From the NCBI GenBank assembly GCA_022767285.1, contig JALENY010000011.1:58841-122840 (forward strand): a stretch of DNA of 64,000 bases, given 5' to 3'. The position numbers and the translations under genes were made by a program. Each line of letters opens with the position of its first letter. Within the stretch, counting starts at the first letter, position 1. Below, one piece after another: positions 25,770-34,210 of the stretch. A model generated the notes under the pieces. That model was not told the DNA's origin and searched no databases. It saw only the letters and a list, made by a program, of their open reading frames with translations. This DNA is from Lachnospiraceae bacterium (lineage in GTDB: Bacteria > Bacillota > Clostridia > Lachnospirales > Lachnospiraceae).

Positions 25770-26473
25770 TGAAAGCAAATTCACCCTTAGAGCGTCTTTA
25801 CAATGGTATCTATAAAGAAAATCCCACGTTTGTTATGATGCTTGGTATGTGTCCCACACTGGCCGTTACCACCTCGGCTATGAACGGTCTCGGTATGGGC
25901 CTCACAACAATGGTCATTCTTACTCTTTCCAATATGCTGATTTCCATGCTTCGTAAGGTAATACCGGATGAAGTACGTGTGCCGGCTTATATTGTTATCA
26001 TTGCATCATTTGTAACGATTGTACAGTTTTTGCTTCAGGGCTTTATTCCAAGTCTTTATGATTCGCTTGGTATTTATATTCCGCTGATCGTTGTTAACTG
26101 TATTATCCTTGGCCGTGCAGAAGCCTATGCTTCCAAAAACGGTGTGATCAGTTCAATTTTTGATGGCATCGGTATGGGGCTCGGATTTACGGTTGGTCTT
26201 ACTTCCATAGGTATCGTTCGTGAACTGATCGGTGCCGGAACGATCTTTGGTCAGCAGATCATGCCCGCATCCTATGAACCGGTTACCATTTTCATTCTGG
26301 CACCTGGCGCATTTTTCGTGCTGGCGTTTTTAGTAGCAGCTATGAATAAACTGCAGATCGGTGCAGCACGCCGCGGTATTGACAAGAGCGAAGGCTGTAT
26401 GAAAGACGGCGGCTGCGCAAATTGCAGCAACCATACCTGCAGCGGAAAAATTGCTGAAATCAATAATAAATAG
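25769..26473 (+). CDS. rnfE: Rnf complex subunit E with cysteine-rich tail
   Basis: Integral membrane subunit (RsxE/NqrD family), six predicted helices, that with RnfA forms the part of the complex holding a buried iron-sulfur cluster. 234 residues. Beyond the last helix is a charged tail with four cysteines in 17 residues (GCMKDGGCANCSNHTCSG), which may bind metal or form disulfides. The tail is longer than in proteobacterial RsxE. Starts one base inside rnfG. Confidence 0.95.
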   Translation: MKANSPLERLYNGIYKENPTFVMMLGMCPTLAVTTSAMNGLGMGLTTMVILTLSNMLISMLRKVIPDEVRVPAYIVIIASFVTIVQFLLQGFIPSLYDSLGIYIPLIVVNCIILGRAEAYASKNGVISSIFDGIGMGLGFTVGLTSIGIVRELIGAGTIFGQQIMPASYEPVTIFILAPGAFFVLAFLVAAMNKLQIGAARRGIDKSEGCMKDGGCANCSNHTCSGKIAEINNK

Positions 26474-26484
26474 GAGGGAGTACT

Positions 26485-27057
26485 ATGGAATTATTAATGA
26501 TCGGAATTGGCGCCGCATTTATCAATAACGTGGTACTCAGTCAGTTCCTCGGACTTTGCCCGTTTTTGGGTGTTTCCAAAAAAATCGATACTGCAGCCGG
26601 CATGGGCGGAGCGGTTATCTTTGTTTTGACCCTGTCTTCCCTGGTAACCAGTCTGATCTATCAGTTTATTCTGGTGCCGCTGGATATGACTTATCTTCAG
26701 ACCATCGTGTTTATTTTGGTTATTGCGGCATTGGTGCAGTTTGTGGAGATGTTTCTGAAAAAAGTGATGCCTCCTCTGTATAACGCGCTTGGTGTGTATC
26801 TGCCGCTGATCACAACCAACTGTGCAGTGCTTGGTATTGCGTTGATCAATGTTCAGAACGGATACAATGTGCTGGAAGGAACCATCAATGGATTTGCTAC
26901 AGCAGTTGGATTTACTGTATCCATCGTCATTCTGGCCGGACTGCGCGAAAAAATGGAATACAATGACATTCCGAAGGCATTTAAGGGATTTCCAATTGTT
27001 TTACTGACTGCAGGTCTTATGGCAATTGCATTCTTTGGATTTTCAGGATTAAAATAG
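26485..27057 (+). CDS. rnfA: Rnf complex subunit A
   Basis: Integral membrane subunit paired with RnfE. 190 residues, six hydrophobic segments, with the family features NNVVLSQFLGLCPFLGVS near the N-terminus and TTNCAVLG in the middle, which hold conserved cysteines. ATG 26485 follows AGGAGG. Separated from rnfE by 11 bases and from rnfB by 13. Confidence 0.97.
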   Translation: MELLMIGIGAAFINNVVLSQFLGLCPFLGVSKKIDTAAGMGGAVIFVLTLSSLVTSLIYQFILVPLDMTYLQTIVFILVIAALVQFVEMFLKKVMPPLYNALGVYLPLITTNCAVLGIALINVQNGYNVLEGTINGFATAVGFTVSIVILAGLREKMEYNDIPKAFKGFPIVLLTAGLMAIAFFGFSGLK

Positions 27058-27070
27058 GAGGGCGGAGTAT

Positions 27071-27859
27071 ATGTTGACAGGTATTATCATTTCCGCACTT
27101 CTGGTAGGCGGAACAGGTATTTTTATCGGTATATTCCTTGGAATTGCCGGAAAAAAATTTGCAGTAGAAGTAGATGAAAAAGAAGTGGCAGTAAGAGCGG
27201 CACTTCCAGGCAATAACTGCGGTGGATGCGGTTTCCCGGGATGCGACGGCCTGGCAAAAGCGATCGCAGCAGGTGAGGCTCCGGTCAATGCATGTCCTGT
27301 GGGCGGTGACCCGGTAGGCAAAAAGATTGCAGCTATTATGGGGCAGGAAGCTTCTGAAGGGAAACGGATGGTTGCTTTTGTTCATTGTATCGGTGACTGT
27401 GAGAAAACCACAGATATGTACCAGTACGACGGCATTCACGACTGTGGTATGATGCAGTATGTTCCCACAGGCGGTCCGAAATCATGCCGTTATGGTTGTA
27501 CCGGTTATGGAAACTGTGTGAAAGCATGTCCTTTTGATGCGATTCATGTAGTAAACGGCGTAGCTGTGGTAGATAAGGAAACATGTAAAGCATGTAAAAA
27601 ATGTATTTCCGCTTGTCCGAAACATTTGATCGGTCTTGTTCCTTATGATGCCGTAAGTCATGTTGCCTGCAGTTCAAAGGAAAAAGGAAAACCGGTTATG
27701 AATGCATGTAAAGCAGGTTGTATTACATGCCGCAAATGCGAGAAGAACTGTCCGGAAAAGGCAATTTCTTTCGATATCAATACACCGGTTATCAATTATG
27801 ACAAGTGCAGCAACTGCGGTCTTTGTGTAGAAAATTGTCCGAGAAAGTGTATTTTATGA
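27071..27859 (+). CDS. rnfB: Rnf complex subunit B, polyferredoxin
   Basis: Entry point for electrons from reduced ferredoxin. 262 residues: one N-terminal membrane helix, an Fe-S (ASF) domain with NNCGGCGFPGCDG and a fourth cysteine in NACPVGG, then three further cysteine clusters of ferredoxin type (GNCVKACP/CKACKKCISACP, CRKCEKNCPE, CSNCGLCVENCP). ATG 27071 follows GGAGGG. Its stop overlaps the apbE start (ATGATG), so the flavin transferase is translated in step. Confidence 0.97.
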   Translation: MLTGIIISALLVGGTGIFIGIFLGIAGKKFAVEVDEKEVAVRAALPGNNCGGCGFPGCDGLAKAIAAGEAPVNACPVGGDPVGKKIAAIMGQEASEGKRMVAFVHCIGDCEKTTDMYQYDGIHDCGMMQYVPTGGPKSCRYGCTGYGNCVKACPFDAIHVVNGVAVVDKETCKACKKCISACPKHLIGLVPYDAVSHVACSSKEKGKPVMNACKAGCITCRKCEKNCPEKAISFDINTPVINYDKCSNCGLCVENCPRKCIL

Positions 27860-28839
27860 TGATAAAAAAAGGAATGTTCTTCGGTGTATTTCTGTTGTTT
27901 CTCTCTTTCCTTCTGACCGGATGCAGATCAGGAATGGGAACAGGGACAGAAGAGTTTTCCCGGAGCGGCTTCTATTTTGATACCAGTATTTCAATAAAAA
28001 TATATGATGAACAGGGAGAAGCACTTCTTAAGAAGTGTTTCTCTTTGTGTAATGATTTGGAATACACCTTCAGCCGAACTTTGCGAGACAGTGAACTGTA
28101 TCAGGTGAACCATAGGTCTGAAAACCAGGTTGAGATATCCGATGATCTGGCCAATGTCATAGGTCTTGGGCTGGAATATGGCCGTAAAACCAATGGCGCC
28201 TTTGATATTACGATCTGTCCGGTTGCAGAATTGTGGGATTTTAAGTCTGAGGATCCGGAGGTGCCTTCTGCGGAAGCGCTGAAGGAGGCATTGGAAAAGG
28301 TGGATTATACTTCTGTTCATCTGAATGAAAATACACTGACGTTTGACCGATCCGATACGATGCTCGATCTCGGTGCCATTGCAAAAGGTTATGCAGCAGA
28401 TCAGCTGAAGAAACTGCTCCTGGAGGCAAATGTTAAAAGTGCTGTCATCAATCTTGGCGGCAATGTCCAGACCATCGGTGCAAAACCGGACGGTACCCCA
28501 TGGAATGTGGGCATTCAGAAACCCTTTGCTCCTTCCGGAGAGACGCTTGCGGTGGTTGAAGTGACAGATCAGAGTGTGGTATGTACCGGCGTGTATGAGA
28601 GGTATTTTGATCTGGACGGAAAACGCTATCATCATGTGTTGGATCCAAAGACCGGATATCCAGTGGAAACAGATCTGGATCAGATTACCATCATCTGCGG
28701 TGAGTCTGCTCTTGCGGATGTTCTTTCCACCAGCTGTCTGCTCCTTGGGGAGGAACAGGCAAAAGCATTGCTGGAAGAAAATGGCTTTTCGAACACATGG
28801 TTGCATTTGGATGAGCGTTGTGCTATGATTAAACAATGA
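27856..28839 (+). CDS. apbE: FAD:protein FMN transferase, lipoprotein
   Basis: Attaches FMN covalently to threonine in RnfG and RnfD on the outer face of the membrane. 327 residues. A type II signal peptide ends in LLTGC, making it a membrane-anchored lipoprotein. Family motifs include AYDITICPV-like FDITICPV, DLGAIAKGYAAD and HHVLDPKTGYPV. ATG 27856 and 27859 are adjacent; either overlaps the rnfB stop. A longer frame from 27805 lies within rnfB. It is linked at its 3' end by four bases to the NusG-II gene. Confidence 0.95.
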   Translation: MMIKKGMFFGVFLLFLSFLLTGCRSGMGTGTEEFSRSGFYFDTSISIKIYDEQGEALLKKCFSLCNDLEYTFSRTLRDSELYQVNHRSENQVEISDDLANVIGLGLEYGRKTNGAFDITICPVAELWDFKSEDPEVPSAEALKEALEKVDYTSVHLNENTLTFDRSDTMLDLGAIAKGYAADQLKKLLLEANVKSAVINLGGNVQTIGAKPDGTPWNVGIQKPFAPSGETLAVVEVTDQSVVCTGVYERYFDLDGKRYHHVLDPKTGYPVETDLDQITIICGESALADVLSTSCLLLGEEQAKALLEENGFSNTWLHLDERCAMIKQ

Positions 28840-29192
28840 AAAAGAGAGATTTATACTTGGCGGCTGCTGTCCTGCTATCTGCCGGGATCCTGTGGGCAGC
28901 GACCGGTCTTTTACAGAAAAAGGAAGGAAGTACACTCAGTATTTTCGTGGATAATGAGCTTTACGGTACCTATTCTCTTTGGGAGGAGCAGGAGATTGCA
29001 GTAGGTGATACCAACATCTGTTCAATACAGAATGGGGAGGTCCGCATGATTTCCGCTGACTGTCCCGATCAGATATGTGTACACAGCAATACGATTTCCA
29101 AAAAAGGAGAATCGATCATTTGTATGCCCAATCGTGTTGTACTGGAGATTACGGAAGGAGAAAACGGTGGTATGGATATTTTGGCCAAGTAG
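28836..29192 (+). CDS. Membrane-anchored NusG domain II protein
   Basis: 118 residues: an N-terminal hydrophobic anchor (about residues 7-25) followed by a NusG domain II-like beta domain. It has the paired cysteines usual in this family, CPDQICV and IICMPN. The domain is predicted to lie outside the membrane. Function is unknown, but the gene is found between apbE and a Gx transporter beside Rnf genes here, pointing to a role in the flavoprotein or electron transfer system. ATG overlaps the apbE stop by four bases. Confidence 0.85.
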   Translation: MKKRDLYLAAAVLLSAGILWAATGLLQKKEGSTLSIFVDNELYGTYSLWEEQEIAVGDTNICSIQNGEVRMISADCPDQICVHSNTISKKGESIICMPNRVVLEITEGENGGMDILAK

Positions 29193-29229
29193 CAGCCGTT
29201 TTTTACATGGATTTATATTAGGAGAGACT

Positions 29230-29733
29230 ATGAAAAACAGAAGCAAAAGGATGGCAATGCTTGGTATTATGACGGCGTTTGCCCTTATTTTATCTTATGT
29301 CGAATCTCTGATTCCGTTTTTTCCGGGCATTCCGGGCATAAAATTGGGACTTGCGAACCTGATTGTTGTTCTATTGCTGTATCAGTATTCCTGGCATGAG
29401 GCACTGCTGGTATCTGCGGTTCGGATTCTGGTGTCCGGTTTTCTGTTCGGGAATCTTATGAGTATTTTATTCAGCCTTGCCGGAGCCTCTTTAAGCCTTT
29501 TGTGTATGGCTCTTTTGAAAAAGATTCCCGGATTTTCCGTGATTGGTGTCAGTATTGCAGGAGGATGTACACACAATATCGGGCAGTTTCTGGTTGCCAT
29601 GTTTGTGGTGCGAACAGGAGGTCTTTTCTATTATCTTCCGGCGCTTCTTATTTCCGGCCTGGTGACCGGATTCTTGATTGGATTTGCTGCATCACTTCCG
29701 GGAAAATATCTGCCCCGGGATATCTGGAAATAG
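29230..29733 (+). CDS. Gx transporter family protein (heptaprenyl diphosphate synthase component I-like)
   Basis: 167-residue integral membrane protein with five or six hydrophobic segments. The pattern LGLANLIVVLLLY and GGCTHNIGQFLVA fits the Gx transporter family, historically annotated as heptaprenyl diphosphate synthase component I. Fold resembles ECF-type substrate-binding subunits; a cargo is not known. The frame opens at 29077 in another gene's interior, but ATG 29230 follows AGGAGAG. It completes the Rnf-ApbE-NusG-II set and is followed after 12 bases by ruvA. Confidence 0.85.
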   Translation: MKNRSKRMAMLGIMTAFALILSYVESLIPFFPGIPGIKLGLANLIVVLLLYQYSWHEALLVSAVRILVSGFLFGNLMSILFSLAGASLSLLCMALLKKIPGFSVIGVSIAGGCTHNIGQFLVAMFVVRTGGLFYYLPALLISGLVTGFLIGFAASLPGKYLPRDIWK

Positions 29734-29745
29734 GAGATACAAAAA

Positions 29746-30354
29746 ATGATAGCATATATAATCGGTGAAGTCGTTGAAATTGATGACAATCGAATTGTTC
29801 TGGAACAGAATCATATGGGATTCAATATATTTGTGCCTGCGACGGTGACAAATGCAGTTCGAAGCGGAGACGAAGTAAAAATTCATACTTATCTGAACGT
29901 AAAAGAAGATGCATTTCAGCTATTCGGATTTCTGACCAGAGATGACCTGAATATATTCAGGCTGCTTCTTGCTGTGAATGGAATCGGTCCCAAAGCCGCA
30001 CTTGGTATTTTATCGGCTCTGTCTGCTGATGAATTGCGTTTTGCGGTTCTTTCGGATGATTCCCAGACGATCTCAAAGGCTCCGGGTGTTGGGAAGAAGA
30101 CGGCACAGAAGCTGATTCTCGAGCTGAAGGACAAACTGAATCTGGAGGAAGCTTTTGAGCATAAACTGAAAAATAATGCTCAGACTGCACCCGGAAGATC
30201 TCCTTTTGAACAGGAGGCAAGACAGGAAGCGATTCAGGCCCTGGTGGCACTTGGATATTCCAGTTCAGATGCGTTGCGTGCGGTTAGAAAGATCGAAGGG
30301 ATCAGCCAGATGAGCGTGGAAGAGATACTGAGAGCTGCATTGAAAAATATGTAG
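29746..30354 (+). CDS. ruvA: Holliday junction DNA helicase subunit RuvA
   Basis: Tetrameric protein that recognises four-way junctions and loads RuvB. 202 residues: an N-terminal OB domain, a middle domain with two helix-hairpin-helix motifs (LLAVNGIGPKAALGIL and APGVGKKTAQKLILELKDK), and a C-terminal three-helix domain that contacts RuvB (ALVALGYSSSDALRAV). Full length. ruvB follows after 81 bases. Confidence 0.97.
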   Translation: MIAYIIGEVVEIDDNRIVLEQNHMGFNIFVPATVTNAVRSGDEVKIHTYLNVKEDAFQLFGFLTRDDLNIFRLLLAVNGIGPKAALGILSALSADELRFAVLSDDSQTISKAPGVGKKTAQKLILELKDKLNLEEAFEHKLKNNAQTAPGRSPFEQEARQEAIQALVALGYSSSDALRAVRKIEGISQMSVEEILRAALKNM

Positions 30355-30435
30355 CACGAATTCATATACGGCAATAAAAATGTTTTAAAAGAATATGCCT
30401 GAAAATTCATAGCATTGATACGGAAAGGTGCTGAG

Positions 30436-31431
30436 ATGGCAAGAAGAATTATTACCACAGATGCAATAGAAGAAGATGTGAAGATCGAGAGCGGACTGCG
30501 TCCTCAGACTCTGGACGAATATATCGGCCAGCAGCGGGCAAAAGAGACGCTGAAAGTATATATCGAGGCGGCAAAGCAGCGAAAAGACGCGCTGGATCAT
30601 GTGCTCTTTTATGGACCGCCGGGTCTTGGAAAAACAACACTGGCGGGAATCATCGCCAACGAGATGGGCAGTCATCTGAAAGTGACTTCCGGTCCGGCTA
30701 TTGAAAAACCAGGTGAGATGGCAGCGATTTTGAATAATCTGGAGGAAGGCGATGTACTTTTTGTGGATGAGATCCATCGCCTGAATCGTCAGGTGGAAGA
30801 GGTCCTTTATCCTGCTATGGAGGATTATGCCATTGATATCATGATCGGAAAAGGAGCCACTGCACGTTCCATCCGTCTGGATCTGCCCAGGTTTACTCTG
30901 GTGGGTGCAACCACAAGGGCAGGCATGCTGACTGCACCGCTTCGGGATCGTTTTGGTGTTATTCATCATCTGGAGTTTTATACCGAGGAGGAATTAAAAA
31001 CCATCATCGTTCGCTCTGCAAGGGTATTGAATGTGGAAATCGATGAAAAAGGGGCCATCGAACTGGCAAAGCGTTCCAGAGGAACACCGCGTCTGGCCAA
31101 TCGCCTTCTGAAACGGGTACGTGATTTTGCACAGATCCGTTACGACGGCGTTATTACAGAACAGGTTGCATCGGATGCGCTGGACCTTCTGGAGGTGGAT
31201 CGCTTCGGACTGGATCAGACGGACCGTATGATTCTTGAAACCATTATCACAAAATTTCAGGGCGGACCGGTTGGACTGGATACTCTGGCTGCTGCCATCG
31301 GCGAAGATGCGGGTACGATTGAAGATGTCTATGAACCTTACCTGCTGAAAAATGGCTTTCTGACAAGAACGCCCAGGGGCCGTACTGCTACAGAAAAAGC
31401 CATTGCGCACCTCGGACTTGAGCTGCTCTGA
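30436..31431 (+). CDS. ruvB: Holliday junction branch migration ATPase RuvB
   Basis: AAA+ hexameric motor for branch migration with RuvA. 331 residues. Walker [10 protein letters not shown] near residue 60, Walker B FVDEIHRL, sensor 1 GATTRAG, arginine finger region APLRDRFG, and the winged-helix C-terminus ending [12 protein letters not shown] at 30415 is in frame, but ATG 30436 ([10 protein letters not shown]) matches the family start and has GAAAGGTG upstream. Confidence 0.97.
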   Translation: MARRIITTDAIEEDVKIESGLRPQTLDEYIGQQRAKETLKVYIEAAKQRKDALDHVLFYGPPGLGKTTLAGIIANEMGSHLKVTSGPAIEKPGEMAAILNNLEEGDVLFVDEIHRLNRQVEEVLYPAMEDYAIDIMIGKGATARSIRLDLPRFTLVGATTRAGMLTAPLRDRFGVIHHLEFYTEEELKTIIVRSARVLNVEIDEKGAIELAKRSRGTPRLANRLLKRVRDFAQIRYDGVITEQVASDALDLLEVDRFGLDQTDRMILETIITKFQGGPVGLDTLAAAIGEDAGTIEDVYEPYLLKNGFLTRTPRGRTATEKAIAHLGLELL

Positions 31432-31439
31432 AAAAAAGG

Positions 31440-31467
31440 TTGTTTTTCTATGAAATTTGTTTATAAT
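31440..31467 (+). promoter_or_regulatory. Promoter for zapA
   Basis: TTGTTT (31440-31445) and TATAAT (31462-31467), 16-base spacer, 34 bases before zapA. Starts nine bases after the ruvB stop. Confidence 0.7.
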
Positions 31468-31500
31468 AGAACATAGAAAACATAAATCGGAGGAATCCAT

Positions 31501-31836
31501 ATGTCAGCAAAAAACACAACAAAAGTGCTGATTGGCGGCAAGATCGTTACACTTTGCGGTTACGAGAGTGAGGAATATCTGCAGCAGGTAGCTGCATACA
31601 TAAATCGCAAACTGGCAGAATTGAATGATGTCAGGGGGTTTTCCAGACTTCCGGCTGAGACAAAATATACGATGCTTAGTTTGAATGTGGCAGACGATTA
31701 TTTCAAAGCGAAAAAGCAGGCTGAAGTTTATGAAGAAGATCTCCAGACAAAGGATAAGGAACTGTATGATCTGAAACATGAGTTGGTTACTCTCCAGATG
31801 AAACTGGAAAAGCTTCAGAAAAACAACAGACAATGA
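31501..31836 (+). CDS. zapA: Cell division protein ZapA
   Basis: Small Z-ring-associated protein that promotes FtsZ bundling at midcell. 111 residues: N-terminal beta-alpha ZapA domain (VLIGGKIVTLCGYESEEYLQQVA, AETKYTMLSLNVADDYF) followed by a long C-terminal coiled coil from about residue 75. ATG 31501 follows GGAGGAA. It has its own promoter and terminator. Confidence 0.92.
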   Translation: MSAKNTTKVLIGGKIVTLCGYESEEYLQQVAAYINRKLAELNDVRGFSRLPAETKYTMLSLNVADDYFKAKKQAEVYEEDLQTKDKELYDLKHELVTLQMKLEKLQKNNRQ

Positions 31837-31843
31837 GGATGAG

Positions 31844-31877
31844 CGGGGAATTGCAATGGTGATTCTCCGTTTTTTTT
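31844..31877 (+). terminator. Terminator after zapA
   Basis: Eight-bp stem with one G-U pair (CGGGGAAT 31844-31851 with ATTCTCCG 31862-31869) followed by eight T residues. It lies eight bases beyond the zapA stop. Confidence 0.8.
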
Positions 31878-31919
31878 CGCAGGAGCGGACAAAGAATTAT
31901 ACTCACAATGAGGTTTACT

Positions 31920-34202
31920 ATGATCAAATCAGAATTACTTGCACCGGCAGGCTCTTTTGAAACCTTGAAAGCTGCCCTTGCGGCAGGCGCAGATGCAGTC
32001 TATATGGGCGGCAACCGTTTCGGAGCAAGAGCCTATGCCGAAAACGGTGACGAAGACACCATTAGAGAAGCAATCCGTTATACACATTTGTACCAAAAAA
32101 AAATCTACCTGACAGTGAACACACTTCTGAAGGAAAATGAACTGGAAAGGGAACTGTATGACTATCTGGCCCCCTATTATGAAGAGGGCCTGGATGCGGT
32201 TATTGTGCAGGACCCCGGCGTACTTCGATTTGTGAAAAAAAATTTCCCGGATCTGCCGATTCACGCCAGCACGCAGATGACGATCACCGGGCCCGATGGA
32301 GCTAAGCTGTTGGAGGAGATGGGATGTCAGCGCATTGTGACGGCAAGAGAACTGTCTTTGCGTGAATTAAAGCAGATTCGTAATAATACCAGTCTTGAAA
32401 TAGAAAGCTTCATCCACGGTGCTCTTTGCTATTGCTACTCCGGTCAGTGCCTTATGAGCAGTATGTTTGGGGGCCGAAGCGGCAATCGCGGCAGGTGTGC
32501 ACAACCATGCCGGCTGCCCTATCAGGTTTACCAGTACGGCAAGAGGCAAAATGGCATCAATAGTCAATATGTGCTTAGTCCAAAAGACATGTGTACCGTC
32601 GAAATACTTCCTGAAATATTGGAAGCTGGGGTATACTCCCTGAAAATTGAGGGACGTATGAAAAAGCCGGAGTATACCGCAGGCGTAGTGCGTATTTACA
32701 GGAAGTATCTGGAACTTTATGAACGGGATCCGGAGAATTATCACGTTTCGGAAGAAGATCTGAGAGAACTGGCCGATCTGTACAATCGTGACGGATTCCA
32801 TACGGGCTATTATCACGATCATAACGGTCCTGTGATGATGGCACTGAAAAACGAAAAACAGACCACTGGACAAAAAATACGAAATGAGGCGCTTTTCAGT
32901 GAAATCAGGGAAAAGTTTGTTGATCAGCATCCCACCATCAAATTAAACGGAAAACTGAAACTGGTATGCGGCAGACCGGCAGAGCTGACTGTGAAGCGTT
33001 ATTCAGAGAATCATATTAAAAACCCCCAATCTGGAAATCCCGCCGGAAACATCGGGCATGACTTGCTGAATACGAAAATGGATAGAAGTATGGATGGGGA
33101 ATTGACTGTGCAGTCAGGTGTGGTTGAACCGGCACAGAAACAGCCTGTATCCAGGGAACGGGTGCAAAAGCAGATTGAGAAGACAGGAGGAACGGACTAT
33201 GTTTTCGCGTCTCTGGATATTGAGATGGATGATTCGGTGTTTGTTCCCATGCAGACTTTAAATGAACTGCGAAGAGAGGCAATTGGCAAAATTACGGAAC
33301 AGATTCTTCTGCCGTACAAGCGGAGTCAGACACACAGGAACGATGCAATTCCTTCCGAATCCTGCGGCTGCGTTTCCCGAACAGATTTTTCGGTTTCGGT
33401 TGAAACGGAGGAGCAGCTATATGTGGCACTGGACTCGACGTGCGTGGAGAAGATTTATGCATTCCTTCCGATTTTTTACGGGAAGGATATGGACAAAAAA
33501 ATTGTATCCTATATCCGGCAGGCTGAAAAAAAAGGCAAAAAGCCGTATTTGGCACTTCCCCATATTGTAAGACGGGAAAAACCTGATTTACTGTCCGGAA
33601 AATGGCAATATTTTATATCAGAGGGACTGGAGGGCTATCTGGTGCGGAGCCTGGAGAGTCTTGCAGAACTTAAACGGGAAAATCTTCTGTCTCATGCAAC
33701 GATTGATGCAAATCTGTACACTTATAACAGAGAAGCTCTGGAATTTTACCGGGAACTTGGCGTGGCAGGAAATACTGCGCCTGTAGAACTGAACGGTCGT
33801 GAACTTGCGAAACGGGATAATCGGGACAGTGAGATAATCGTGTATGGCTATCTGCCGCTCATGATATCTGCTCAGTGCCTAAAGAAAAATTTGAAAAATT
33901 GCACCAAAAATTCGGAACTTCTGATATTGGAAGACCGTTATAAGAAAAAATTTTGTGTAAAATGCTGTTGTGATTTCTGCTATAATATTATTTATAACAG
34001 TCTGCCTCTTGGGATCGTAAAAGAGGCGAGGCAAATTGAAGAACTTGGCTTTGCAGGGATCCGATTGAATTTTACTTTGGAAAGCTCAAAGCAGATGCGG
34101 GAAATACTAAGAGGATTTTCCGATGTTTACCTGGGAAAAAACGAGTGGCAAAAGCCTTCGGATGTATTTACGAAAGGGCACTTCAAACGCGGTGTTGAAT
34201 AG
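31920..34202 (+). CDS. U32 family peptidase / tRNA hydroxylation-type protein
   Basis: 760 residues. The N-terminal half is the U32 domain with LAPAGSFETLKAALAAGADAVYMGG-type start (seen in part) and the full U32 signature, ESFIHGALCYCYSGQC, then GGRSGNRGRCAQPCR. The C-terminal half corresponds to the collagenase-like DUF3656 region of long U32 proteins. Members such as TrhP and RlhA take part in RNA hydroxylation rather than proteolysis, so the peptidase label is historical. ATG 31908 is also in frame; TGAGG just before ATG 31920 decides the start. The stop is followed after eight bases by an FtsW/RodA-type gene. Confidence 0.9.
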   Translation: MIKSELLAPAGSFETLKAALAAGADAVYMGGNRFGARAYAENGDEDTIREAIRYTHLYQKKIYLTVNTLLKENELERELYDYLAPYYEEGLDAVIVQDPGVLRFVKKNFPDLPIHASTQMTITGPDGAKLLEEMGCQRIVTARELSLRELKQIRNNTSLEIESFIHGALCYCYSGQCLMSSMFGGRSGNRGRCAQPCRLPYQVYQYGKRQNGINSQYVLSPKDMCTVEILPEILEAGVYSLKIEGRMKKPEYTAGVVRIYRKYLELYERDPENYHVSEEDLRELADLYNRDGFHTGYYHDHNGPVMMALKNEKQTTGQKIRNEALFSEIREKFVDQHPTIKLNGKLKLVCGRPAELTVKRYSENHIKNPQSGNPAGNIGHDLLNTKMDRSMDGELTVQSGVVEPAQKQPVSRERVQKQIEKTGGTDYVFASLDIEMDDSVFVPMQTLNELRREAIGKITEQILLPYKRSQTHRNDAIPSESCGCVSRTDFSVSVETEEQLYVALDSTCVEKIYAFLPIFYGKDMDKKIVSYIRQAEKKGKKPYLALPHIVRREKPDLLSGKWQYFISEGLEGYLVRSLESLAELKRENLLSHATIDANLYTYNREALEFYRELGVAGNTAPVELNGRELAKRDNRDSEIIVYGYLPLMISAQCLKKNLKNCTKNSELLILEDRYKKKFCVKCCCDFCYNIIYNSLPLGIVKEARQIEELGFAGIRLNFTLESSKQMREILRGFSDVYLGKNEWQKPSDVFTKGHFKRGVE

Positions 34203-34210
34203 GTGGCAAT

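Noticed and set aside
27991..28935. 314-codon minus-strand frame opposite apbE
   Set aside because: It covers apbE and the NusG-II gene, which are certain; no start context and no recognisable protein.
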